Source: Paenibacillus wynnii
GTDB taxonomy: Bacteria > Bacillota > Bacilli > Paenibacillales > Paenibacillaceae
Direction: 5' to 3'
DNA length: 64,000 nt
Assembly: GCF_030812855.1 (NCBI RefSeq)
Contig: NZ_JAUSTK010000001.1
Span: 310,001 to 374,000, forward strand
Positions 16,827 through 25,001 of the stretch are shown here, one piece after another. Under the pieces are notes generated by a model, which ran no database searches, had not been told where the DNA came from, and was given only the letters and a program-made list of their open reading frames with translations. Positions within the stretch are counted from its first letter, which is position 1. Each line of letters begins with the position of its first letter. The translations under genes and the position numbers were made by a program.

Positions 16827-17942
16827 TCAGACAATATTCAGCAAACACGCTTCCCCTTGCGAAGCCTGTGCGGTAACTACGGTGTTTTTCCCTTCTTTTT
16901 TGGCCTTGTAAAGAGCATCGTCTGTCCTGCGGAACATCAACTCTTTTCCTAAACCCGGCTCATAATTACATAAACCTACGCTGACAGTAATCGGCTTTCC
17001 ACCTGCATAAGGATGCCCCATACTCGCAATACTCATCCGCAGTTCTTCCACGTAAGAGTATGCTTCCGGCAAAGTTTTATCCGTAAAAATGATTGCAAAT
17101 TCTTCGCCGCCGTACCGGGCTGCAAAATCGTTCAACCCAATCATCCCGCCTAACTTGGTCGCCACCTCTTTTAATACAAGATCTCCCACCCAATGCCCAT
17201 AGGTATCGTTAACACGTTTGAAATTATCAATATCCAGTAGAGCCAATTGTAAACGGAGGCCATTGCTCTCACATTGCTCCAACAGCAAATCCAGATATTC
17301 GTGAAACGTTTTATGATTATACAGCCCTGTGAGAGCATCTATTTTCAGCAGCTTATCCGATATCGCCCGCTCCACCATCAGACCCTGCTCCGATTTGGTT
17401 AACTGCTCCAAATGTTCTTGAGCTTCCTGGGCACGACTAATTACAGCCTGAGTCATTATTACAAACACAATGAATACACATTCAACCAGCAAGAATTCAA
17501 GCAGCGGTTTATGAAGTACTACCCTCTCCAGTCCGAAATAGATCCCGGCATAAAAAACAACACTGAAGAAACCAAGGCTGTAAAGAAGTTTACGGTCAAA
17601 ATAGACAAGTGATACAATAATCGGCATCATAAGCAGCATCTGAGCGCCATCCACAAATGGCTCAATAAGAAAGTACATTAAGTACGAAATAATATAACCG
17701 CAGCCTACCACGATCTGCTTATGGTATTGTTGGCGGGTACGCAGCCATAATTCTGATCCAGAAATGAAGGCGACAATCAGCAAGTTACATCCTATAAAGA
17801 GGTATTCTTTGTCAGAGCCTATCTTGCTCTTGATATTAAGGTGTTCTGCATTAAGCACAAAAAGCACCTGGGAAACCAGGAGGGAGAATACAATTATCCA
17901 ATATCCGTTCAGTATTCTACGATTCCATAACCCCGTGTTCAA
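16827..17942 (-). CDS. Membrane diguanylate cyclase (GGDEF domain)
   Basis: A 371-residue protein with about six N-terminal membrane segments (residues 12-170), a short coiled linker (ISRAQEAQEHLEQLTKSEQG) and a C-terminal GGDEF domain with the intact active-site motif ARYGGEEF and upstream DALTGLYNHKTF. This predicts synthesis of c-di-GMP from two GTP. The inhibitory RxxD site is missing: the position reads GLND before the active site. The start appears to be TTG at 17942; no strong ribosome site precedes it, so the exact start is uncertain. No EAL or PilZ gene is nearby. Confidence 0.85.
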   Translation of the reverse strand: MNTGLWNRRILNGYWIIVFSLLVSQVLFVLNAEHLNIKSKIGSDKEYLFIGCNLLIVAFISGSELWLRTRQQYHKQIVVGCGYIISYLMYFLIEPFVDGAQMLLMMPIIVSLVYFDRKLLYSLGFFSVVFYAGIYFGLERVVLHKPLLEFLLVECVFIVFVIMTQAVISRAQEAQEHLEQLTKSEQGLMVERAISDKLLKIDALTGLYNHKTFHEYLDLLLEQCESNGLRLQLALLDIDNFKRVNDTYGHWVGDLVLKEVATKLGGMIGLNDFAARYGGEEFAIIFTDKTLPEAYSYVEELRMSIASMGHPYAGGKPITVSVGLCNYEPGLGKELMFRRTDDALYKAKKEGKNTVVTAQASQGEACLLNIV

Positions 17943-18189
17943 TGTATTATTAGTGAGTTTGATGTGAGATCCCCTACTTCATACCTGTAATATATTAGCC
18001 TTCATTATAAATAAATTGAAGGTTTTTTGCATCATTTTTTTGCAAATTTCGACAAAGGTTGGAAACATGAGTTTTACACGTTCACCAATAATTCATAACT
18101 GCTAGAACATATGTCACATTTTTTTGGTATAGTGTTATCTGAATTGTCACAAGCCCTGTAATATTAATATCGTCAAATTGGGAGGGAGT

Positions 18190-18588
18190 ATGAAGATGCA
18201 AAGAAAACTTGCTCTGCTATTATCTATTTTATTCATTCTTATTCTCGCTGCCTGCGGTAACAACACCACTAATAAAGAAGCCTCCGGTAGCAACAGCGGC
18301 ATTACGGATACTGGAGTTGCACCGCAAGAGGAATTGGTGATTAAGGCAACCAACTACAGCTTTGATTCTAAAGAATACCATTTAAAAAAAGGGGTTCCTG
18401 TCAAAATTGTTTTTGAGAATGAGAGCGGCAATCACGGCATCCTCATCCCCGAATTCAATCTTACGCTGAACCGGGAGAACTCCTCCCAAGTTATCGTACC
18501 TGAAGAAGCAGGTACTTTCGAGATGAGCTGTTCCATTATGTGCGGTTCTGGGCATAGTAATATGATCGCTAAAATAATCGTGGACTAA
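18190..18588 (+). CDS. Cupredoxin lipoprotein with a CuA-type copper site
   Basis: A 132-residue lipoprotein: hydrophobic signal with lipobox LAAC (Cys near residue 22), a polar linker, then a cupredoxin domain (about 45-132). The C-terminal motif CSIMCGSGHSNM has the spacing C-x3-C-x3-H-x2-M of the binuclear CuA site of cytochrome oxidase subunit II, and an upstream His (SGNHGILIPEF) fills the remaining ligand position. The Glu usually found between the two Cys is Ile. There is no subunit II transmembrane hairpin and no oxidase gene nearby. It may carry electrons or copper outside the membrane; the role is unknown. GGGAGGG lies before the ATG; a second ATG at 18196 is an alternative start. 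Confidence 0.82.
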   Translation: MKMQRKLALLLSILFILILAACGNNTTNKEASGSNSGITDTGVAPQEELVIKATNYSFDSKEYHLKKGVPVKIVFENESGNHGILIPEFNLTLNRENSSQVIVPEEAGTFEMSCSIMCGSGHSNMIAKIIVD

Positions 18589-18607
18589 GGTTACCTAGTC
18601 TCTCAGA

Positions 18608-18653
18608 GGGGATGTTCCAATGCCATGCAAATGGCTACCGGGACACCCCTTTT
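18608..18653 (+). terminator. Terminator of the cupredoxin gene
   Basis: GGGGATGTTCC pairs with GGGACACCCC across an inner GCCAT/ATGGC stem, followed by TTTTCTT. The hairpin resembles the one at the left end of the IS remnant near 47987. Confidence 0.8.
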
Positions 18654-18804
18654 CTTATTCCGCCAACTTCAACATCATTGGTGAGTAATAACGAGGCGGC
18701 ACGAGGTAGCGTCAAGAAGTTTGTGTAAGAGTAGAAGTATCTCCTCGTGTATCCGCGACAAATACGGCAAATCGTCTACCTACATGGGTTTCAATATATA
18801 TAGT

Positions 18805-19136
18805 TGCACAACGTACACTTATACTTCTCCCTTAGCACACTTTAGGGTGTTTAATTGCACTTTATACACTTATTTTTGGGTATTCCGGGGTTTATCCGGC
18901 ATATTCGTGTTTTTAGTTGCACAAAGTACATCTATCCATACATCCGAGCGCCAAAAGCTAGAAATAAGTGTATAAAATACATCTATTTCACTTACTACCT
19001 CCGAAACGTGCTGAAATCCTGCATAAAGTACAGGATTCGGGGTCACTTTGAGGCGGCACGAGCTGAAATGTTGTACAAAGTGCAGGAATGTGCATCAGTT
19101 TGAGGCGGCACGAGCTGAAATGTTGTACAAAGTACA
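18805..19136. repeat. Array of seven helically phased 13-bp dyads
   Basis: Seven sites fit TGYAY-N3-RTRCA: 18805-18817, 18856-18868, 18918-18930, 18969-18981, 19020-19032, 19072-19084 and 19124-19136. Start-to-start distances are 51, 62, 51, 51, 52 and 52 bp, close to whole numbers of helical turns. N3 is usually AAA. The dyad is better conserved than the sequence between copies. It could be an old tandem array, a binding-site array, or both. Confidence 0.8.
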
Positions 19137-19140
19137 GGAA
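19011..19140. repeat. 52-bp tandem direct repeats
   Basis: Two full units (19011-19062 and 19063-19114) and a half unit (19115-19140). Each begins CTGAAAT, contains the dyad and ends GAGGCGGCACGAG. The units closest to xylH are the most alike; identity fades towards the cupredoxin side, suggesting recent duplication at this end. Confidence 0.85.
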
Positions 19141-19200
19141 GAGATGTCAGCTTCCTGCAGAGATTAATGTGTTAAGGAGCGAGCAGTAAGACGAACCGCA

Positions 19201-19231
19201 AAAAGGCCAACCGGTAATCTCTGGCTGACCT
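19201..19231 (-). terminator. Terminator downstream of xylH
   Basis: GGCCAACC (19206-19213) pairs with GGCTGACC (19224-19231) with two wobble pairs. On the minus strand TTTTTG follows. A second hairpin at 19243-19282 lies between this and the xylH stop. Confidence 0.65.
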
Positions 19232-19242
19232 AACCATACGAA

Positions 19243-19282
19243 AGGCTGCTCCCAGTAGAATGATCTACTTAAGAACAGCCTA
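19243..19282 (-). terminator. Hairpin after xylH (possible first terminator)
   Basis: AGGCTGCTC...AGTAGA pairs with TCTACT...GAACAGCCT. Only a weak T run follows on the minus strand, so it may protect the 3' end instead of terminating alone. Confidence 0.5.
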
Positions 19283-19330
19283 GGTTCCCTACACATAAAG
19301 TTTCTAGCAAGAATCAACTTTTTTCGGACC

Positions 19331-20524
19331 TTACTTTACACCTTTGCTGCGGTTGGAGATGTCCAGCCAAACAGCGATTACAAGAATGGAGCCTTTAACT
19401 ACATACTGCCAGAACGATTCCAGCCCCATCAGAGACATCCCGTTATCAAGTGAGGTCATAACCAGTGCTCCTATAAGAGCGCCTATTACGGTACCTGCCC
19501 CACCCATTAACGAAGTTCCGCCGATTACACAGGCAGCAATCGCATCCATTTCCGCCATGTTTCCTGCTGTGATCGTTGCAGATGCCAAGCGGGAGGTCAG
19601 TACGATAGACGCAATAGAGGCCAACAATCCGCTGAGTACAAAGATAAGCATCGTTTTCTTTTTAATATTAATACCGGAAAGACGCGCTGCTTCAATATTG
19701 CCTCCAATGGCATAGATATGACGGCCGAACGTTGTTTTCGTGGTTAGAATGTAAAAGATGATGGCCAAAACAATAACGAAAATGATAGGAAAAGGAATCC
19801 CTTTATAATTGTTCATTACGACTACAAATGACACAACAAGTAACGCAAGAGCGGAAACCTTCATCACATCTACTCCAAGAGGAGCGATCTCGAAGCCATA
19901 TTTCTGCCGGGAACGTCGTTTATTATAAGCGGTCCATAAGAGCATTCCCACGGCCAGCAAACCAATAATGATACCGAACCCTTGTGCAAAATAAGCATTA
20001 CCCAACAGTGCAAGCACAGGATCAGACACCGGAATCGTCATGGATTCAGTGACACCCATCAGCACGCCGCGGAACACCATCATTCCGCCTAAAGTGACAA
20101 TGAAGGCAGGAATCATTTTGTAGGCGACTAGCCAACCTTGAAGCAGACCGAGTACTGCACCGGCAGCCAGTGTGCCGAGAATTACAACGATCGCCGGCAG
20201 CTCTAGCCAGTTACTTAGAATAGCGGCGATACCTCCGGTCAAACCTACGATAGAACCTACTGAAAGGTCAATATGACCCGCTACGATGACGAGCACCATG
20301 CCTATGGCCAGTATTGAAGTAACGGACATTTGCGTGAATAGATTGGATAAATTGCGAGAGGTCAAAAAGGTAGGGTTCAGAAATCCAAAGAGCACCCATA
20401 TTAGAACCAATGCACCCACCATGGTATAGGCCCGTACGTCCATTTTCCCAAACAAGCTGCTCCAGAGTGATTTTCTGGTAACAGGGATATCCACTTTATC
20501 TTGAAGTTCCTTTTGAAGCTGCAT
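19331..20524 (-). CDS. xylH: D-xylose ABC transporter permease XylH
   Basis: A 397-residue permease of the RbsC/XylH type with about ten membrane segments. The motifs GHIDLSVGSIVGLTGG near residue 85 and GRHIYAIGGNIEAARLSGI near 275 are characteristic of sugar permeases in this family, and the length agrees with XylH rather than the shorter ribose permeases. It forms the membrane channel with XylG and receives sugar from XylF. The ATG lies 2 nt after the xylG stop, with GGGAGG upstream, so it is cotranslated with the ATPase. It is the last gene of the xylFGH unit. Confidence 0.9.
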   Translation of the reverse strand: MQLQKELQDKVDIPVTRKSLWSSLFGKMDVRAYTMVGALVLIWVLFGFLNPTFLTSRNLSNLFTQMSVTSILAIGMVLVIVAGHIDLSVGSIVGLTGGIAAILSNWLELPAIVVILGTLAAGAVLGLLQGWLVAYKMIPAFIVTLGGMMVFRGVLMGVTESMTIPVSDPVLALLGNAYFAQGFGIIIGLLAVGMLLWTAYNKRRSRQKYGFEIAPLGVDVMKVSALALLVVSFVVVMNNYKGIPFPIIFVIVLAIIFYILTTKTTFGRHIYAIGGNIEAARLSGINIKKKTMLIFVLSGLLASIASIVLTSRLASATITAGNMAEMDAIAACVIGGTSLMGGAGTVIGALIGALVMTSLDNGMSLMGLESFWQYVVKGSILVIAVWLDISNRSKGVK

Positions 20525-20526
20525 CC

Positions 20527-22041
20527 TTATTTCCCTCCCGTTGCGGCTAGCATAATATTTTCCTGAGTGGCTTCACGCCATTGAAATTCCTTAACGAACT
20601 CCCCTTCACACATCACCAGAATCCTGTCACTCATACCCAGTACCTCCGGCAATTCTGAGGAAATCATTATAATGGCTACCCCCTGATCCACCAGCCGGTT
20701 CATTAAATTATATATTTCGTATTTCGCTCCAACGTCGATCCCTCGGGTAGGTTCGTCCATAATCAGTATTTTCGGGTCAGACATCAGCCATTTGCCGATT
20801 ACAACCTTCTGCTGATTTCCTCCTGAAAGTGTGCCTACCAACGTTTCCAGCGAAGCTGTTTTCGTCTTTAGATCCTGCACATACTGGCGTCCCCATTTAA
20901 TCTCTTCATTCTCATTAATAAAACCGAGCTTCGATACCTTGCCCATAGTGGCCATCGTAGTATTTCGTTTGACATCCATGCCCATAACTAGTCCTTGACG
21001 TTTGCGGTCTTCAGTCACTAGTGCAATTCCAGCCTTGATGGCTTCAGCAACGGATTTAATCTTTACCGTTTTCCCTTCGATCTGCACCTCTCCCTCAGCC
21101 TTGCCTCCGTACGCTCCAAAAATGCTGCTGACCAGCTCTGTACGTCCCGCGCCCATGAGTCCGGCGATGCCCAGAATCTCACCCTTACGCAGTGAAAAAT
21201 TAATATCTCGAATCATCCTCTGATTACGCTTTTCCGGATGCCAAACATTGTATTGGCTAACCTTCAGGACGATTTCCCCCGGTGTATGCTCCACCCGCGG
21301 ATAGCGCTCCGTTAATTCCCGGCCAACCATTAAAGATACGACCTTATCATCATCCGTTTCATTACGATCCAGAGTCGCTACTGTACGGCCGTCGCGAAGT
21401 ACTGTGATTGAATCTGCAAGGGCAAAAACCTCCGGCATTTTGTGCGAGATGTACACACAGGAGACGCCCTCACTGCGCAGCTGATTCAAAATCCCCATGA
21501 GAATGGAAACTTCACTTTCAGTTAAAGCTGCTGTGGGTTCATCCAATATCAGGATTTTTGTATGTTTGGAGAGTGCTTTGGCGATTTCAACCAGCTGCTG
21601 CTGACCAATCCCGAGATTACCGATTTTGACGTCTGGTGAAATATTCAGTCCAACCTTTTTCAACCACACAGAGGCGTTATGATACAGTTCATCCCATTGA
21701 ATGACTCCGCGCTTACACGGCTCAGCACCCAGAAAAATATTCTCACCCACGGTCATATCTTTGACAAGCGCGAGCTCCTGGTGAATGATGGCGATACCGG
21801 CTTTCTCAGCATCCGTTATTTTGTGGAACTGTTTACTCTCACCGCCGATCACAATTTCACCGCTGTATGTTCCAGCTGGATATAAACCACTCAGTACCTT
21901 CATCAGTGTGGATTTTCCGGCACCATTCTCTCCGCAAAGGGCATGAATCTCTCCCTGCTTTACCTTAAAATTCACATGATCCAGCGCTTTAACACCGGGA
22001 AACTCTTTACTGATGTCCACCATTTCCAATACATGCTTCAT
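20527..22041 (-). CDS. xylG: D-xylose ABC transporter ATPase XylG
   Basis: A 504-residue fused double ATPase of the sugar CUT2 class. The N-terminal half has Walker A GENGAGKST (37-45), a GIGQQQ signature and Walker B ILILDEPTAAL. The C-terminal half has GLMGAGRTE at the degenerate P-loop, the signature LSGGNQQKV and ILIMDEPTRGID. This arrangement, with a degenerate second P-loop, is normal for RbsA/XylG/MglA proteins. It energises uptake through XylH. GGGG lies 8 nt before the ATG. The xylose assignment comes from the neighbouring binding protein. Confidence 0.92.
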   Translation of the reverse strand: MKHVLEMVDISKEFPGVKALDHVNFKVKQGEIHALCGENGAGKSTLMKVLSGLYPAGTYSGEIVIGGESKQFHKITDAEKAGIAIIHQELALVKDMTVGENIFLGAEPCKRGVIQWDELYHNASVWLKKVGLNISPDVKIGNLGIGQQQLVEIAKALSKHTKILILDEPTAALTESEVSILMGILNQLRSEGVSCVYISHKMPEVFALADSITVLRDGRTVATLDRNETDDDKVVSLMVGRELTERYPRVEHTPGEIVLKVSQYNVWHPEKRNQRMIRDINFSLRKGEILGIAGLMGAGRTELVSSIFGAYGGKAEGEVQIEGKTVKIKSVAEAIKAGIALVTEDRKRQGLVMGMDVKRNTTMATMGKVSKLGFINENEEIKWGRQYVQDLKTKTASLETLVGTLSGGNQQKVVIGKWLMSDPKILIMDEPTRGIDVGAKYEIYNLMNRLVDQGVAIIMISSELPEVLGMSDRILVMCEGEFVKEFQWREATQENIMLAATGGK

Positions 22042-22076
22042 TGCCGTTCCCCTTTCTAACCTTTAATCAGCAGAGA

Positions 22077-22096
22077 GCGGAACCCAAAGGTTCCGC
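22077..22096 (-). other. Intercistronic hairpin between xylF and xylG
   Basis: GCGGAACC and GGTTCCGC form a perfect 8-bp stem with a 4-nt loop, placed 20 nt after the xylF stop and without a T run. Such hairpins often stabilise the upstream message so that the binding protein is made in excess. That effect is an inference here. Confidence 0.6.
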
Positions 22097-22115
22097 ACCT
22101 GCCATACTGAATGGT

Positions 22116-23201
22116 TTATTGTTTCGGCCATTGATCCTTCGGAACGTTCTTGTACACTTCCTCCAGCTTGTGGAATCCGTCCTTGAACAGAACATCCAGA
22201 TTATCCTTATTCACTGCAAGTGGATCGAGCAATACCGAAGGCACATCAACCTTGCCGTTATTTACAGTCTTCTCAGTAGCGATCTCTTCTCCCTTTGCAG
22301 CAGCCATAGCCATCTCGGCAGCTTTTGTTGCAATGGCATTAATTGGTTTATATACAGTCATCAGCTGTGTTCCTTCTGCAATGCGCTGTACAGCGGCTAA
22401 ATCTGCATCCTGTCCGGAAACCGGGATCTTACCAGCCATCCCTTGAGCGGTTAATGCTTGAATCGAACCACCAGCAGTACCATCGTTAGCTGCAACTACA
22501 CCTTGGACATCATTGTTGTTAGCGGTGAGGGCATTCTCCATGTTTTTGAGAGCCTCTTCCGGCTTCCAGTCCTTGGAGAACTGGTCATATACAATTTTGA
22601 TATCACCCTTCTCTTCAAGGGGCTTCAGAATATTCATAGCGCCTTCCTTGAACATATGAGCATTGTTGTCCGTATCCGCTCCACCGATGTAGACGATGTT
22701 GCCTTTTGGCGCCTGCTCAATAACGGCTTTGGCTTGGAATTCTCCTACACGTACATTGTCAAAAGAAATATAGTAGTCCACTTCTGAATTGTTAATCAAA
22801 CGGTCGTAAGCAATAACCTTAATGCCTTCCTTATGCGCTTTAGCCACGATCGGCGCTGTAGCTTCCGCATTGTGTGCGATAACTACGAGTACGTCTACTC
22901 CCTGTGAGATCAGTTGCTCTGCTTGGCTTAGCTGTGTAGCATCATCTCCGTTAGCAGCTAGAACCTTCACTTCGCCTCCCAGTTCTTCCACTTTAGCGGT
23001 GAAAATATCGCGGTCCTTCTGCCAGCGTTCCTCTTTCAAGGTATCCATGGACATCCCGATAACGATTTTGTCTCCGTCCTTGGCAGCTGTTTTTTCTTTG
23101 GTTTTGTTATCTCCATTGGAGACCACTCCACAGCCTGCAAGTGATGATGCCAATAATAGAGATACTAATCCTAAACGAACGATATTCCCGTATTTTCTCA
23201 C
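22116..23201 (-). CDS. xylF: D-xylose-binding lipoprotein XylF
   Basis: A 361-residue lipoprotein with signal sequence and lipobox LAGC (Cys about residue 24). The mature part follows E. coli XylF closely through several diagnostic blocks: ERWQKDRDIF, INNSEVDYYISFDN, ENALTANNN and SGQDADLA. It binds D-xylose outside the membrane and delivers it to XylGH. I start at GTG 23201 with AGGGG about 10 nt upstream; the GTG at 23222 has no ribosome site. A near-consensus cre lies 35 nt upstream of the start. No xylose isomerase or xylulokinase is in the window. Confidence 0.93.
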   Translation of the reverse strand: MRKYGNIVRLGLVSLLLASSLAGCGVVSNGDNKTKEKTAAKDGDKIVIGMSMDTLKEERWQKDRDIFTAKVEELGGEVKVLAANGDDATQLSQAEQLISQGVDVLVVIAHNAEATAPIVAKAHKEGIKVIAYDRLINNSEVDYYISFDNVRVGEFQAKAVIEQAPKGNIVYIGGADTDNNAHMFKEGAMNILKPLEEKGDIKIVYDQFSKDWKPEEALKNMENALTANNNDVQGVVAANDGTAGGSIQALTAQGMAGKIPVSGQDADLAAVQRIAEGTQLMTVYKPINAIATKAAEMAMAAAKGEEIATEKTVNNGKVDVPSVLLDPLAVNKDNLDVLFKDGFHKLEEVYKNVPKDQWPKQ

Positions 23202-23235
23202 TCTTTCTTCGCCCCTTTTCACCAGTTAAAATGAT

Positions 23236-23249
23236 TGATTGCGCTTACA
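23236..23249 (-). promoter_or_regulatory. cre (CcpA) site upstream of xylF
   Basis: On the minus strand TGTAAGCGCAATCA matches the cre consensus TGWAANCGNTNWCA at 13 of 14 positions. It is 35 nt before the xylF start, a position where CcpA binding would repress transcription. Confidence 0.75.
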
Positions 23250-23385
23250 AATAAAGCTTAGCACGGGTCGAAATGCTATGGAGCGTTCATTCCCAGCACT
23301 TCTTTACTCTCAGCCTGCATTTCATTGCTGCCTTCTGTAATGAAACCCGTTTACACATCATTCACAGGACAAAATGGCTATAAAA

Positions 23386-23419
23386 CACAAAAAAGTCCTT
23401 GTCGGTTAACAAGGACTTT
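23386..23419 (-). terminator. Terminator overlapping the end of the yesN-like gene
   Basis: AAAGTCCTTGT (23392-23402) pairs with ACAAGGACTTT (23409-23419), with a T run on the minus strand. The first arm lies inside the last codons of the regulator gene, so the sensing genes and xylFGH are separate transcripts. Confidence 0.85.
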
Positions 23420-24986
23420 GTCTTTCGATGTGCTGGCGATATTCACTCGGCGTAATGCCTGTTGCTTTTTTGAAAACTCTGCTGAAATAGTTAGGATCCT
23501 TATATCCCACCTCGTAGCATATTTCCTTCAGACTGAGACGCTCCTCCATGATCAGTAGCTTTGCCTCATTGATGCGCAGCCGGGTCACATAGTCGATAAA
23601 GGTCTCCCCCGCATGCTGCTTAAATAGTTTACTGAAATAGTGCGGGCTTAGATTCACATATTCCGCACTTTGTTCCATCGAGATATCTTCTTTATACTTT
23701 TTATCAATATAGAGAAGAGCCCTCTGCAGCACATGCGAACGGCTTTGCTCCCGCTCTTCCTTCAATCCGTCGATGAAAGAGTCAAGCCAGGACATCGCTC
23801 TTTTACGAAGAGACACACTATCTTCCAAAGCACTTAGAGATGTAATTAACTCCGCTCCGTCACTGGATTGAATCCCCCGGCAAAGGAACAGCATCAGCCC
23901 TATTACCTCACCGCGCAAGGTTGCAAATGAACTAGATCCCGTTTCTTCCAGAATGGTATATAAAGAGCCAAAGCGCTCTGCTGTCTCCTGTTTGTTTTGC
24001 CGCAGCAGGGCATCCAGCAGCTTCTTCTCATCATCCAGAGAAATAATAGTCTGGCCTGAACTCTGGGTAATGTCATCGTAATGACGCACACTTAGCAGCT
24101 CATTATCATCCGAACACACCCGTACGGCTTCCCGGTAGGATCGGCTCATTCCATCCCATCCCTCACGAACCGAGCCGATTCCTACAGAAAGAGATATTTG
24201 GAACCTCTCCTCCACAAAACCTCGAATACGCTCACCCCAGTCAAGTGAAATGACACGCTGGGAATAACCCGGCCTTCCCGGTGGAAGAGGAATAAATAAA
24301 GCCATCTGATGTCCCACTATAGGCCCGGCGAGACAGGAAAGATTCGGCTTCGTGAAGTGCTTAACAGCTTCATAGATTTCCCGCTTAACCAGCTGGAAAT
24401 CCTCCCACTCCTTCTTAGAGTGTCGGGCAAATGACAGCACTGCCGCATACCCCTTATACCAACGTAAATTCAACAGCCCGGCCAGCTGTTCGAGCTCCAT
24501 CTCCTGCACTGACTCCAGCATAAGCATAAGGGAGAGCTCATTTTCGGCTAACGGCACCAACTGCGACAGCTTCTCCTGGAGCTCCAGCTGCTCGTTTCGC
24601 AGACGTTTCTCTTCTTCCTTCTCAGCAATCAGCAGCTTTAACACGTCCAGTACTTCCTCACGTCTGGCCGGCTTAAGCAGATAATCACGAACTCCAAGTG
24701 CTAGGCTCTCCTTCGCATAAGAAAAATAATCATGAGCCGTTATCATCACAATTTTAATTGAAGGAAACCTTGCAGAAATTTGCCTGACAGCCTCCAACCC
24801 CTGAATGCCGGGCATCTTAATATCCATGAAGATAAAATCGGGCCGCTCCTCCTCCGTAATCTGAATAGCCTTCCGCCCATTTTCAGCGTGCAGAAAAATA
24901 AAGGTATCCGGAAGAATATGCCTGATCATCAACTCCAGTCCCTCACGCTCTAACGCTTCATCATCTGCAATAAGTAAGCTGAACAT
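23406..24986 (-). CDS. YesN-type response regulator (receiver plus AraC HTH)
   Basis: A 526-residue regulator. The receiver is at the N-terminus (acidic DDE, phospho-acceptor Asp in FIFMDIKMPG near residue 55, Lys in YLLKPARR). A long middle region of about 290 residues precedes two AraC-type helix-turn-helix motifs at the C-terminus (EDISMEQSAEYVNLSPHYFSKLFK and LKEICYEVGYKDPNYFSRVFKK). It is the cognate regulator of the upstream kinase. By analogy with the XylFII-LytS-YesN system of Clostridium it should activate xylFGH transcription; its target is inferred from position. Confidence 0.9.
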   Translation of the reverse strand: MFSLLIADDEALEREGLELMIRHILPDTFIFLHAENGRKAIQITEEERPDFIFMDIKMPGIQGLEAVRQISARFPSIKIVMITAHDYFSYAKESLALGVRDYLLKPARREEVLDVLKLLIAEKEEEKRLRNEQLELQEKLSQLVPLAENELSLMLMLESVQEMELEQLAGLLNLRWYKGYAAVLSFARHSKKEWEDFQLVKREIYEAVKHFTKPNLSCLAGPIVGHQMALFIPLPPGRPGYSQRVISLDWGERIRGFVEERFQISLSVGIGSVREGWDGMSRSYREAVRVCSDDNELLSVRHYDDITQSSGQTIISLDDEKKLLDALLRQNKQETAERFGSLYTILEETGSSSFATLRGEVIGLMLFLCRGIQSSDGAELITSLSALEDSVSLRKRAMSWLDSFIDGLKEEREQSRSHVLQRALLYIDKKYKEDISMEQSAEYVNLSPHYFSKLFKQHAGETFIDYVTRLRINEAKLLIMEERLSLKEICYEVGYKDPNYFSRVFKKATGITPSEYRQHIERQSPC

Positions 24987-25001
24987 AGTAACCGCCCTTT
25001 C

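Larger units (their letters stand above)
18654..19200. other. Non-coding interval between cupredoxin and xylH
   Basis: No credible gene is seen. Short open frames here run through repeats, lack ribosome sites and have no protein-like composition. The interval holds a periodic array of dyads (18805-19136), 52-bp tandem units (19011-19140) and an extra GAGGCGGCACGAG box at 18693-18705 that also occurs in the tandem units. Confidence 0.7.

Noticed and set aside
18721..19103. Two open frames of 82-84 codons across the periodic repeats
   Set aside because: They run through the tandem units, lack ribosome sites and have no protein-like composition. The repeats explain the open frames.
18805..19136. 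CRISPR-like array
   Set aside because: The regular spacing suggested it, but the repeated unit is short and variable and the intervening DNA is itself repeated, unlike unique spacers. No cas gene is present.
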